Source: Mesorhizobium sp. B4-1-3
GTDB lineage: Bacteria; Pseudomonadota; Alphaproteobacteria; Rhizobiales; Rhizobiaceae
Assembly (NCBI RefSeq): GCF_006439355.1
Contig: NZ_VFTG01000008.1
Span: 143,751-207,750 of the forward strand
Direction: 5' to 3'
Length of the DNA: 64,000 nt
Positions within the stretch are counted from its first letter, which is position 1. The number at the start of each line of letters is the position of its first letter. The translations under genes were made by a program, and so were the position numbers. The notes under the pieces were generated by a model that did no database searches, was not told the origin of the DNA, and saw only the letters and a list, made by a program, of their open reading frames with translations. Shown here one piece after another: positions 46,380 through 54,830 of this stretch.

Positions 46380-46420
46380 TAGATCGTGAGGGCGATTCAA
46401 CGAAACGCCATCACGATCTA
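46380..46420. repeat. Second palindrome of the composite repeat
   Basis: Arms TAGATCGTGA and TCACGATCTA are perfect inverse complements around a 21-base interior. Together with 46319-46368 it fills the gap between the GT2 and GtrA genes. Confidence 0.7.
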
Positions 46421-46429
46421 GTGGGCGGC

Positions 46430-46807
46430 ATGGTGGGCCGCCTCTTCCGCTTCGTCTTCGCCGGCGGCACCGGTTTCGTCGCCGATGCCGCGGCGCTCTG
46501 GCTGCTGCTCGCCGCCACGCCGCTCGGTCCGCTCGCGGCGCGCGTGCTGTCCATCGGCTTCGCGCTCTGCGTCACATGGCAAGTGAACCGCCGTCTCACC
46601 TTCGCGCCGTCTAGCCGGGGCATCGCGCAGGAAGGTGCCCGCTACGGCGGCGTCGGCATTGCCACCAGCGTCGTCAATTACCTGGTCTACTGCGCTGTCC
46701 TGTTCGCGCTGCCGGCCCTGCCGCCGCTGGCGGCGCTGGCCTTTGCCTCGATCCTCGCCATGGCGCTATCGTTCCTCGGCTATTCAAGGCTGGTCTTCGA
46801 CCGGTAG
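46430..46807 (+). CDS. GtrA family membrane protein
   Basis: A 125-residue protein with four membrane helices, of the GtrA/DPMS3 family of putative polyprenyl-phosphate-sugar flippases: [33 protein letters not shown] and [20 protein letters not shown]. The usual final FLGYSRLVF motif is present. I prefer the ATG at 46430; a GTG at 46421, directly after the repeat, is in frame and possible. It would work with the GT2 protein encoded just upstream to deliver lipid-linked sugars across the membrane. Confidence 0.82.
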   Translation: MVGRLFRFVFAGGTGFVADAAALWLLLAATPLGPLAARVLSIGFALCVTWQVNRRLTFAPSSRGIAQEGARYGGVGIATSVVNYLVYCAVLFALPALPPLAALAFASILAMALSFLGYSRLVFDR

Positions 46808-46887
46808 AGCTGCTGCACCAAGCGAGCACGATTGGCAGAAGCCGCCGATTTCCTTATATCGACAGCTGGACTCGCCGGAGAGGAAAA

Positions 46888-47829
46888 ATGCCGCTGAAGA
46901 TCGCCGTCCAGATGGACCATGTCTCCACCGTGTCGATCGCCGGCGACACCAGCTTCGCGCTGTCGCTGGAGGCGCAGCGGCGCGGCCACAAGCTTTTCCA
47001 CTACACGCCCGACCGGCTGTCGATGCGCGATGGCAAGGTGTTCGCGCGCGTCGAGGAGATGCAGGTGCGCGACGAGAAGGGCAACCATTATTCGCTCGGC
47101 GAGAAGGTGCGCACCGACCTCTCCGAGGTGGACGTGGTGCTGCTGAGGCAAGACCCGCCCTTCGACATGAACTACATCACCACCACGCATATATTGGAGC
47201 GCATCCATCCGAAGACGCTGGTGGTCAACGACCCGGCCTGGGTGCGCAACAGCCCGGAAAAGATCTTCGTCACCGAATTCCCGGACCTGATGCCGGAAAC
47301 GCTGATCACCAAGGATCCTCAGGAGGTGGCCGCCTTCCGCAAGGAATTCGGCGATATCATCGTCAAGCCGCTCTACGGCAATGGCGGCGCCGGCATCTTC
47401 CATCTGCTCGAGGCCGACCGCAATCTCGCCTCGCTGCTCGAGATGTTCGGCCAGCTGTTCCGCGAGCCCTATATCGTGCAGCGCTATCTCAAGGACGTGC
47501 GCAAGGGCGACAAACGCATCATCCTGATCGACGGCGAGCCGGTCGGCGCCATCAACCGCGTGCCGGCCGAGCACGATTCCCGCTCCAACATGCATGTCGG
47601 CGGCCGCGCCGAGAAGACCGAGCTGACCGAGCGCGAGCGCGAGATCTGCGCCCGCATCGGACCTTCCCTGAAAGAACGCGGCTTCATCCTCGTCGGCATC
47701 GACGTGATCGGCGACTATATGACCGAGATCAACGTCACCTCGCCGACCGGCGTGCGCGAGGTGCAGCGTTTCGGCGGCGCGGATATTGCCGCCCTGTTCT
47801 GGAATTGCGTTGAGGAGAAGCGGGGGTAA
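46888..47829 (+). CDS. gshB: Glutathione synthetase
   Basis: A 313-residue ATP-grasp enzyme that joins gamma-glutamylcysteine and glycine. It starts [20 protein letters not shown] and has [52 protein letters not shown] and the metal-binding [16 protein letters not shown]. The length matches proteobacterial GshB. A GAGGAAAAA ribosome site lies before the ATG. In related genomes gshB is close to comM, as here, but a GT8 gene intervenes. Confidence 0.97.
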   Translation: MPLKIAVQMDHVSTVSIAGDTSFALSLEAQRRGHKLFHYTPDRLSMRDGKVFARVEEMQVRDEKGNHYSLGEKVRTDLSEVDVVLLRQDPPFDMNYITTTHILERIHPKTLVVNDPAWVRNSPEKIFVTEFPDLMPETLITKDPQEVAAFRKEFGDIIVKPLYGNGGAGIFHLLEADRNLASLLEMFGQLFREPYIVQRYLKDVRKGDKRIILIDGEPVGAINRVPAEHDSRSNMHVGGRAEKTELTEREREICARIGPSLKERGFILVGIDVIGDYMTEINVTSPTGVREVQRFGGADIAALFWNCVEEKRG

Positions 47830-48017
47830 TTCTCTTCATGATGCAGGCGGCGCTCCAGGCATCGGGCCCGTCGTGTCGCCGAATAAGGTAACTGGGGCCC
47901 CCGCCTGCAGATGAGCTATTTGAGGGGGGATGCTAACGTGCTGCCTGTGATCGTGAACGCTCTCACGCTTTATCCGCAGCAGGGCCTGGCTTCCTGTTTT
48001 CCAGGATTCGCAATTTC

Positions 48018-48968
48018 ATGGTGATTGTTACCGCAAGCGACAACAACTTTGTGCCCGCGCTTTTCTTGTTCGTCTTTTCTGCTTGGATTCACAATCGCGA
48101 GGCGAAATTCGTCGTCATAGACGCAGGAATGGAGCCTGCGAGCGTGATAGAGCTTCGCCTTTTTTGCGAACGAAATGGAATCGACTGTCGGATCGTCCGA
48201 GCAGACGCCAAGCGGATTTCCGATCTGCCGACAAGAGGCAAGCTGCTGACGACTGCCGCATATGCCCGAATACTCATTCCCGAGATATTGCCTGATTGCG
48301 ACAAGGCCATCTACATGGACGCGGATACGCTGGTGGTATCCGATCTCGGCGGCCTCTGGTCGGCGGATTTGGGCGACAATTTGGTCGCCGGCGTGGTTGA
48401 CGGCTTCGTCGAGCAGGAGGAACTCGACGACATCGAAATGTCCCGGAACGAATATATCAATTCCGGCGTTCTGGCCATGAACCTCGTCGCCTGGCGCAGG
48501 GAAGGCATCGCTGACAGGGTCTTTGCAAGAGTTCGCGAAACCGCCAAGTCGCGATACCTCGACCAGACAGCCTTGAATACGGTGGTGCGCGGACGGGTTC
48601 TTTTCCTGGGTAGGGAATGGAATTTCTTCTCGGAGCGGTATTTGGAAATCGAACGGCGGCTTCCCAAGGTGATCCACTATGCGGGATCGGCCAAGCCCTG
48701 GCGCTACAGGCGCGTGCCTTTCGCCGATGTTTTCAATTTCTACAGAACCTTGTCGGGATTGGATATTCCAGAAGGGACGCTGATCTTGAAATCCGCCCGT
48801 CGGCGAAAGATGATCCTTGGCCTTATCGGGCTGCGAAAAAAATACTGGTCAGCCGCCTTGGCAACTCACTACTACCGCCGTCGATTCACCAAGCCGCATC
48901 TGCGAGGTCTGGGTAAGATGTTTTCGAAGATTCCGTTGCCGCCCCAACATTCGACTGCTGCGCCGTAA
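48018..48968 (+). CDS. Family 8 glycosyltransferase, compositionally atypical
   Basis: A 316-residue GT8 family glycosyltransferase. It has MVIVTASDNNFVPALFLFVF at the start, the metal-binding D-x-D at 101-103 in KAIYMDADTLVVSDLGGLW, YINSGVLAMNLVAWRREGIA, and the late HYAGSAKPWRYR motif. It probably adds a hexose or galacturonate to a cell-surface glycan. The DNA is noticeably less GC-rich than gshB and comM on either side, with codons such as ATA and TTG used more, so it looks like a transferred insert. No other polysaccharide genes adjoin it. Confidence 0.87.
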   Translation: MVIVTASDNNFVPALFLFVFSAWIHNREAKFVVIDAGMEPASVIELRLFCERNGIDCRIVRADAKRISDLPTRGKLLTTAAYARILIPEILPDCDKAIYMDADTLVVSDLGGLWSADLGDNLVAGVVDGFVEQEELDDIEMSRNEYINSGVLAMNLVAWRREGIADRVFARVRETAKSRYLDQTALNTVVRGRVLFLGREWNFFSERYLEIERRLPKVIHYAGSAKPWRYRRVPFADVFNFYRTLSGLDIPEGTLILKSARRRKMILGLIGLRKKYWSAALATHYYRRRFTKPHLRGLGKMFSKIPLPPQHSTAAP

Positions 48969-49096
48969 CGGATGCGCAGGCGCCTGCGTTCTCGTAATGT
49001 TCTTGCCCAAAGCGAAAATCTGTGGTTGTCTGGCCCGATTTCACTCGCGGCCTGATCGCCGGGCCACGCGAGCCGGTATCGGGGGCTTGGGACAAA

Positions 49097-50626
49097 ATGG
49101 TGGCGCGGGTTCGCACGGTGGCTTTCCAGGGCATCGAGGCCTTGCCGGTCGATGTCCAGGTAATGGTCGGGCCGGGTAAGGTCGGCATGCAGATCGTCGG
49201 CCTCCCGGACAAGGCGGTGGCCGAGAGCCGCGAGCGCGTGCAGGCGGCGCTGCATGCGTCGGGCCTATCGATGCCGTCGAAGAAGGTGACGGTGAATCTC
49301 GCGCCGGCGGACCTGCCCAAGGAAGGCAGCCATTACGACCTGCCGATCGCGCTCGGGCTGATGGCGGCGCTTGGCGCCATTCCTGGCGACATGCTGGCCG
49401 GCTATGTGGTGCTTGGCGAATTGTCGCTCGACGGCACCATCACGGGCGTCGCCGGCGCGCTGCCGGCGGCGATCGGCGCCAATGCCGAAGGCAAGGGCCT
49501 GATCTGTCCCTTCGCCTGCGGGCCGGAGGCGGCCTGGGCGGGCAAGGATTTCGACATCCTTGCCCCGCGCAGCCTGATTGCCGTTGCCAACCATTTTCGC
49601 GGCACGCAGGTGCTGTCGCGGCCCGAAGCCGGCATCCAGCTTGCCGCGCGCGACCTGCCGGATCTCGCCGACATCAAGGGCCAGGAAAGCGCCAAGCGGG
49701 CGCTCGAGGTGGCGGCCGCCGGCGGCCACAATCTGCTTATGATCGGTCCGCCCGGCGCGGGCAAGTCGATGCTGGCGCAGCGCCTGCCTTCGATCCTGCC
49801 GCCGCTGGCGCCCAAGGAGCTTCTCGAAGTCTCGATGATCGCCTCCGTCGCCGGCGAGCTCGGCGAGGGCAAATTGACCGACCGGCGGCCGTTCCGCGCA
49901 CCGCATCACTCCGCCTCGATGGCGGCGATGGTCGGCGGCGGATTGCGCGCGCGTCCGGGCGAGGCCTCGCTCGCCCATCATGGCGTGCTGTTCCTCGACG
50001 AATTGCCGGAATTCGCGCCGCAGACGCTCGATGCGCTGCGCCAGCCGCTGGAGACGGGCGATTGCATGATCGCGCGCGCCAACCACCGCGTCACCTATCC
50101 GGCGCGCATCCAGCTGGTGGCGGCGATGAATCCGTGCCGCTGCGGCATGTCGGGCGAGCCCGGCTATCGCTGCCTGCGCGGCGACCGCTGCCGCACCGAA
50201 TACCAGGCGCGCATTTCCGGCCCGCTGCTCGACCGCATCGATCTTCGGATCGAGGTGCCAGCGGTCTCGGCAAGCGACCTGATCCGGCCGGACAAGGCCG
50301 AGACGAGCGCTGCGGTGGCGCAGCGCGTGGCGCGTGCGCGCGCCATGCAGCGCGAGCGGCTGGAACGGCTCGGCGCTGCCGCCACCACCAACGCGCAATG
50401 CCCGCCTTCGATCATCGAAGAGATCGCCAAGCCCGATGCCGCCGGCCTGACGCTGCTCAAGGACGCCAGCGAAAAGCTCGGCTTCTCGGCGCGGGCCTAT
50501 CACCGCGTCTTGAAGGTGGCGCGCACGCTGGCCGACCTCGACGCCAGCGAAACCGTCGGCCGCATCCATCTCGCCGAGGCGATTTCCTATCGCATGAGCG
50601 CCGAGCGGATGGCGCAGGCGGCGTAG
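49097..50626 (+). CDS. comM: ComM/YifB family Mg-chelatase-like AAA+ ATPase
   Basis: A 509-residue hexameric helicase of the ComM (YifB) family, which promotes branch migration during natural transformation in other bacteria. The N-terminal Lon-protease-like domain (1-165) is followed by the AAA+ module: Walker A LLMIGPPGAGKSMLAQRLPS, GVLFLDELPEFAPQTLDALR and the zinc-like cysteine cluster in MNPCRCGMSGEPGYRCLRGD. The C-terminal Mg-chelatase domain ends with EAISYRMSAER. The ATG at 49097 begins the conserved MVARVRTVAFQGIEALPVDV start; a longer frame is not family-like. Confidence 0.94.
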   Translation: MVARVRTVAFQGIEALPVDVQVMVGPGKVGMQIVGLPDKAVAESRERVQAALHASGLSMPSKKVTVNLAPADLPKEGSHYDLPIALGLMAALGAIPGDMLAGYVVLGELSLDGTITGVAGALPAAIGANAEGKGLICPFACGPEAAWAGKDFDILAPRSLIAVANHFRGTQVLSRPEAGIQLAARDLPDLADIKGQESAKRALEVAAAGGHNLLMIGPPGAGKSMLAQRLPSILPPLAPKELLEVSMIASVAGELGEGKLTDRRPFRAPHHSASMAAMVGGGLRARPGEASLAHHGVLFLDELPEFAPQTLDALRQPLETGDCMIARANHRVTYPARIQLVAAMNPCRCGMSGEPGYRCLRGDRCRTEYQARISGPLLDRIDLRIEVPAVSASDLIRPDKAETSAAVAQRVARARAMQRERLERLGAAATTNAQCPPSIIEEIAKPDAAGLTLLKDASEKLGFSARAYHRVLKVARTLADLDASETVGRIHLAEAISYRMSAERMAQAA

Positions 50627-50688
50627 TCGGAAAGCATCGCAGCCACGCCGGACTCGCCGAGGCCGATCTCACGTCAATCCGTCGTTTT

Positions 50689-50763
50689 TGAAGCAATTCC
50701 GACGGAAGGTTACGGCGAAAGCGTCGAACCTAACGGCTCACCCTTTTCCTGGAATTGCTTCAG
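50689..50763. repeat. RIME-like element overlapping the TetR gene end
   Basis: Begins GAAGCAATTCCGACGG and ends TTTTCCTGGAATTGCTTC, forming a palindrome of the RIME family. The TetR gene's last seven codons (EAIPGKG and stop) lie inside it. Confidence 0.7.
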
Positions 50764-51337
50764 GGACCAGCTTCTGCAGCATCGGCGCCAGGATCATGCC
50801 GAAGGTCAGGACATCGCCATAGGCCCGCGCCGAAATCATCGCCCCGTGCACGGTCGCCATGAAGGCTTCCGCCTCGACGCGCGGCGCGGCGGCAACCGTC
50901 AATGTTCCCTGCTCGGCGCCGCGCTCGAAGACTCGGGTCAGCCACCCCGAGAGAAACTGAAAATAGGCCCGGACCTCCACGGCAACCTCGGGCGGAAGGG
51001 CCGGAAGCTCGCTGGCGAGCAACGCGCACACGCAGATCGGCCTGCTCGCGTCCTCGATGCATTGCGCCCAGAAGCCGGTATAGGTCCGCAGCAACTCGGG
51101 CGGCCCGGGCGCATTGCGCTCAAGCTCCGTCATGCCCGCCACGGCGTCCTCGAGGTAGCGCCTGACGAGGGTCTGCACGAGGTCGACCTTGCTCGGGAAA
51201 TGATGATGGATGCTCGCCTTGCGGATACCGACCACCTCGGCGATATCGGCGTAGCTGAACCCGTTATAGCCGCCGGCGACGATGAAGCGTTGCGCGGCGG
51301 CCAGGATGTCATCGGCGGTGTTCGAGAGCCTGTCCAT
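50738..51337 (-). CDS. TetR family transcriptional regulator
   Basis: A 199-residue TetR/AcrR regulator. The DNA-binding domain is at about 8-55 (ILAAAQRFIVAGGYNGFSYA then VVGIRKASIHHHFPSKVDLV). The ligand-binding C-terminal domain has CVCALLASELPALPPEVAVE. It lies 30 bases downstream of the membrane protein gene on the same strand, and a 22-base perfect palindrome upstream of that gene is its likely operator, giving a self-contained autoregulated unit. The last residues are encoded by a RIME-like repeat, so the C-terminus is recent. Confidence 0.9.
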   Translation of the reverse strand: MDRLSNTADDILAAAQRFIVAGGYNGFSYADIAEVVGIRKASIHHHFPSKVDLVQTLVRRYLEDAVAGMTELERNAPGPPELLRTYTGFWAQCIEDASRPICVCALLASELPALPPEVAVEVRAYFQFLSGWLTRVFERGAEQGTLTVAAAPRVEAEAFMATVHGAMISARAYGDVLTFGMILAPMLQKLVPEAIPGKG

Positions 51338-51367
51338 AAGAATGCCTAACCTCGGGCGAAGGAAATC

Positions 51368-51958
51368 TCAACGCGCGGCCTGCGGCGACTTACGAAGGAA
51401 ATCGCTCACCGAAAGCCAGACGGCGGACACCAGGAAATAGAAGGCACCGAAAGCGGCATAGGGCGCGACATTGGCGATGCCGATGGTCTCCGCGCTGCGG
51501 GCCATCTTGACGAAGAAGAGACCGGCCAGCGCCGATTGGGCGCCGCTCAGGATCATCGCCCACTGGGCGCCGTTGGTCTTCCAGCGACGCAGGGCGGTGA
51601 GCAGCTGAAACGCTCCGGAGAGCGCGGCCCAGACACCATAGACCGCCAGCACCGCGTTCATGCTGTGGCCAAGCGCGACAGCGACGGCGATCGCGGTGAT
51701 GATGCTGAAGACGAAATTGAGCAACTGCGTCCTGTTGCGACCGAGGCCGCCGCTGCGCTGCGCGTCGAGATAGTTCGCAAGCGCGTCCCATAGCGGATAG
51801 GCCACCAGCATGACGGCGGCGAGCGGTCCCACCGTCTTTGCGACGGTAAAAGCCGCCAGGACCCAGGCCGCGGACACGGCAAAGCGGAGATAATAATAGG
51901 TTTTGAGCCAGCCGTTTGAGGACAGGGCGGGGCTTTCAACGCTCGTTTGTGCAGACAT
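51368..51958 (-). CDS. DUF308-type membrane protein
   Basis: A 196-residue inner-membrane protein with about six helices: LRFAVSAAWVLAAFTVAKTV, AAVMLVAYPLWDALANYLDA, LLNFVFSIITAIAVAVALGH and further pairs, ending SAVWLSVSDFLRKS. The helix layout resembles the DUF308/HdeD group, but the match is not firm. It is the first gene of an operon with the TetR gene and is directly preceded by the palindromic operator. The substrate or stimulus is unknown. Confidence 0.75.
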   Translation of the reverse strand: MSAQTSVESPALSSNGWLKTYYYLRFAVSAAWVLAAFTVAKTVGPLAAVMLVAYPLWDALANYLDAQRSGGLGRNRTQLLNFVFSIITAIAVAVALGHSMNAVLAVYGVWAALSGAFQLLTALRRWKTNGAQWAMILSGAQSALAGLFFVKMARSAETIGIANVAPYAAFGAFYFLVSAVWLSVSDFLRKSPQAAR

Positions 51959-51984
51959 GACGGATACCTTTCTTTGGTGCCTGT

Positions 51985-52006
51985 ATCTACCTACTAGTAG
52001 GTAGAT
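51985..52006. promoter_or_regulatory. Perfect 22-base palindrome, TetR operator
   Basis: The left half is ATCTACCTACT and the right half is its exact inverse complement, AGTAGGTAGAT. TAGGTAG-type half-sites are typical of TetR operators. It lies 27 bases before the membrane protein gene. Confidence 0.8.
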
Positions 52007-52385
52007 TACAATCTGTCAAGCCATTCGCTGGACGACCTCATGAGCGTCCGCTCCTCTTTGGAACACGTTCGCATTCGCACCCGGAAATCTGCGTGGTATG
52101 GTGGAACGGATCCGCGGGGCGAGGGATGATTTCAGTTCTGCCGGCGCGCAGCGCCGAAGGTTTGGAGACCATGGCCATGCTCTGCGGCAAAGGTCCGGCC
52201 CGCTCGGTGCTGATCCACACCACCTTCTATATGGAAAGGGCCATTGCCGTGTACAGCGCGTTCGGCTTCAGGCCCTGTGCGCCGTTTCGCGACACGCCCG
52301 CGCATGTCAGGCACACGGATGTCTCCTGTCGCGCACGATCAAAGGCGGGTGAGGGCCGCAAACCGCCGGCTGCAAGCCGGCAGCC
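52007..52385. other. 379-base gap with a decayed gene fragment
   Basis: Upstream of glcB's 3' end and beyond the TetR operator. The only recognisable content is the GNAT-like remnant at 52126-52352. The rest (52007-52125 and 52353-52385) shows no feature. Confidence 0.5.
52126..52352 (+). pseudogene. GNAT acetyltransferase fragment
   Basis: The plus strand encodes ERAIAVYSAFGFRPCAPFRD, which is the C-terminal signature of GNAT acetyltransferases (usually A-x-x-LYEK-x-GF-x-PC-x-PY). The frame then runs on without the usual end, while the neighbouring frame supplies LSRTIK-like residues and a stop, which suggests a frameshift. The acetyl-CoA-binding part is missing. It is probably a decayed or truncated gene. 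Confidence 0.45.
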
Positions 52386-54566
52386 TCAGGCAGAGCCCTG
52401 CCTGTCCCGCGCCTTCAACTCCAGCCGCCGCGCATGCAGCACCGGCTCGGTATAGCCGTTGGGCTGCGCGGTCCCCTTGAACACCAGGTCGCAGGCGGCC
52501 TGGAAGGCGATCGACTTGTCGAAGTCCGGCGCCATCGGGCGGTAGAGCGGGTCGCCGACATTCTGGCGGTCGACGATCGCCGCCATGCGCTGCAGCGAAT
52601 CTCTCACCTGGATTTCCGAGCACACCTTGTGGCGCAGCCAGTTGGCGATGTGCTGCGAGGAGATGCGCAGCGTCGCGCGGTCCTCCATCAGGCCGACATC
52701 GTTGATGTCGGGCACTTTCGAGCAGCCGACGCCCTGGTCGATCCAGCGCACGACGTAACCCAGGATGCCCTGCGCGTTGTTGTCGAGCTCGCGCTGGATC
52801 TCGTCCGGCGTCCAGTTCGGCCGTACCGCGACCGGCACCGACAGAATGTCGTCGAGCTTGGCCTTCGGCCGGTTCCTCAGCGCCGTCTGCACGGCATGAA
52901 CATCGACCTTGTGGTAATGCGTCGCATGCAACGTCGCGGCCGTCGGCGACGGCACCCAGGCCGTGTTGGCGCCGGCCTTGGGATGGGCGATCTTCTCAAC
53001 CAGCATCGCCGCCATCAAATCGGGCATCGCCCACATGCCCTTGCCGATCTGCGCATGACCGGCAAGCCCGCATTCGAGCCCCGTATCGACATTCCAGGCC
53101 TCATAGGCGGAAATCCAGGCCGCCTGCTTCATGTCGCCCTTGCGGATCATCGGGCCGGCTTCCATCGAAGTGTGGATCTCGTCGCCGGTGCGGTCGAGGA
53201 AGCCGGTGTTGATGAACACAACGCGCTCCTTCGCGGCGCGGATCGCTTCCTTGAGGTTGACGGTGGTGCGCCGCTCCTCGTCCATGATGCCCATCTTGAT
53301 GGTGTTCTTCGCCATGCCGAGCAGCGCTTCGACGCGGTCGAAGATTTCCACGGCGAAGGCGACCTCTTCCGGCCCGTGCATCTTCGGCTTCACGACATAC
53401 ATCGAGCCCGCGCGGGAGTTCGCGCGCCGCCCGTTCGGGCCGACATCGTGCAGCGCGACCAGCGCGGTGATCGCCGCATCCATGATGCCTTCCGGCACCT
53501 CGTTGCCATCGCGATCGAGGATCGCCGGACTGGTCATCAGGTGGCCGACATTGCGCACCAGCATCAACGAGCGGCCGGGCAGCGTAAGCGTGCCACCGCC
53601 GCGCGAGGTGTAGGTGCGGTCCGGGTTGAGCTTGCGGACGAAGGTCTTGCCGCCCTTGGTGATCTCTTCCGCCAGGTCGCCCTTCATCAGTCCGAGCCAG
53701 TTGCGGTAGACGACGACCTTGTCCTCGGCATCTACGGCCGCGACCGAATCCTCGCAGTCCTGGATGGTGGTCAACGCCGCTTCGAGGAGGATGTCGGCGA
53801 TGCCGGCCGGATCGGTCCTGCCGATCTGGTTGGCGCGGTCGATCACGATCTCGATATGCAACCCGTTCTTGACCAGCAGCACTGCTTCCGGCGTGGCGGC
53901 ATCGCCGCGATAGCCGACGAACTGCCTTGGATCGGCAAGCGTCGTGGCGCCCGCGCCCTCGCCCGCCTTGAGCGCGCCATTGGCCACCGACAGCCCGTTG
54001 ACGCCGGCCCATTTGCCGGTGGTCAGCGGCACCGACTGGTCGAGGAAATCCTTCGCCCAGGCGATCACCTTGGCGCCGCGCGTGGGGTTGAATCCCTTGC
54101 CCTTCTCGGCGCCGCCGGTCTCGGGGATGGCGTCCGTGCCGTAGAGCGCGTCATAGAGCGAGCCCCAGCGCGCATTGGCGGCGTTGAGCGCATAGCGGGC
54201 ATTCATCACCGGCACGACGAGCTGCGGCCCGGCGACGACGGCGATCTCGGGATCGACATGCTCCGTCGAGACGCTGAAGGCCGGCCCTTCCGGTACCAGA
54301 TAGCCGATCTCCTTCAGGAACGCCTTGTAGGCCTCCATGTCGAGCGGCGCGCCGTTTTCGCGGTACCAGCCGTCGAGCTTTTCCTGCATGGCGTCGCGCT
54401 TGGCGAGCAGCGCGCGGTTCTTCGGCGCCAGATCGTGCACGATCGCCGAAAAGCCTTCCCAGAATTTTTCCGGTTCGATGCCGGTGCCGGGCGTGGCTTC
54501 CCCGGCCACGAAGTCATGGAGCTCCCGGGCAATCCGCAACCCGGCGATCTCGATGCGATCGGTCAT
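52386..54566 (-). CDS. glcB: Malate synthase G
   Basis: A 726-residue malate synthase of isoform G, condensing glyoxylate and acetyl-CoA in the glyoxylate cycle. Family blocks include [80 protein letters not shown] and [20 protein letters not shown]. The length fits the G type (about 720 residues). I chose the ATG at 54566, preceded by GGAGAC; an in-frame ATG at 54620 adds 18 unrelated residues. It is monocistronic. Confidence 0.97.
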   Translation of the reverse strand: MTDRIEIAGLRIARELHDFVAGEATPGTGIEPEKFWEGFSAIVHDLAPKNRALLAKRDAMQEKLDGWYRENGAPLDMEAYKAFLKEIGYLVPEGPAFSVSTEHVDPEIAVVAGPQLVVPVMNARYALNAANARWGSLYDALYGTDAIPETGGAEKGKGFNPTRGAKVIAWAKDFLDQSVPLTTGKWAGVNGLSVANGALKAGEGAGATTLADPRQFVGYRGDAATPEAVLLVKNGLHIEIVIDRANQIGRTDPAGIADILLEAALTTIQDCEDSVAAVDAEDKVVVYRNWLGLMKGDLAEEITKGGKTFVRKLNPDRTYTSRGGGTLTLPGRSLMLVRNVGHLMTSPAILDRDGNEVPEGIMDAAITALVALHDVGPNGRRANSRAGSMYVVKPKMHGPEEVAFAVEIFDRVEALLGMAKNTIKMGIMDEERRTTVNLKEAIRAAKERVVFINTGFLDRTGDEIHTSMEAGPMIRKGDMKQAAWISAYEAWNVDTGLECGLAGHAQIGKGMWAMPDLMAAMLVEKIAHPKAGANTAWVPSPTAATLHATHYHKVDVHAVQTALRNRPKAKLDDILSVPVAVRPNWTPDEIQRELDNNAQGILGYVVRWIDQGVGCSKVPDINDVGLMEDRATLRISSQHIANWLRHKVCSEIQVRDSLQRMAAIVDRQNVGDPLYRPMAPDFDKSIAFQAACDLVFKGTAQPNGYTEPVLHARRLELKARDRQGSA

Positions 54567-54645
54567 CTGCACGTCTCCAGATATAGCTTTTGCCGGGCCT
54601 TTGGCATGTTTGGGGGGCAAGGGTCAATTCGGCTTAGGGTTTAGC

Positions 54646-54710
54646 CTGCCTTCTCCCCGTTTACGGGGAGAAGGTGGCGGCAGCCGGATGAGGGGCGGCG
54701 CCGGCGTTGA
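54646..54710. repeat. Palindromic repeat, copy in + orientation
   Basis: Reads CCTTCTCCCCGTTTACGGGG then AGAAGGTGGCGGCAGCCGG and ATGAGGGG. Together with the inverted copy at 54766-54823 it makes a large inverted pair between glcB and the hydantoinase gene. Confidence 0.75.
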
Positions 54711-54765
54711 CAATTAGCATGCGTTGATCAGCCGATTGAAGTCGAGGCGAACAACGACATAAGCT

Positions 54766-54823
54766 GGCGCTGCCCCTCATCCGCCCTCGGGCACCTTCTC
54801 CCCGTGGAACGGGGAGAAGGAAA
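54766..54823. repeat. Palindromic repeat, copy in - orientation
   Basis: Reads CCCCTCATCCGCCCTCGGG, then CACCTTCTCCCCGTGG and ACGGGGAGAAGG, inverse to the copy at 54646. Confidence 0.75.
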
Positions 54824-54830
54824 GGCTGCG

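Noticed and set aside
46319..46420. Composite palindrome as an intrinsic terminator for the GT2 gene
   Set aside because: It belongs to a known dispersed repeat type, lacks a U tract, and the next gene starts immediately after it.
52060..52095. GGAACACGTTC as an EcfG promoter before the GNAT remnant
   Set aside because: The CGTT is adjacent to GGAAC, not 16-17 bases away.
52434..54644. Long plus-strand open frame opposite malate synthase
   Set aside because: The complementary strand encodes complete GlcB; the antisense product has no recognisable domain.
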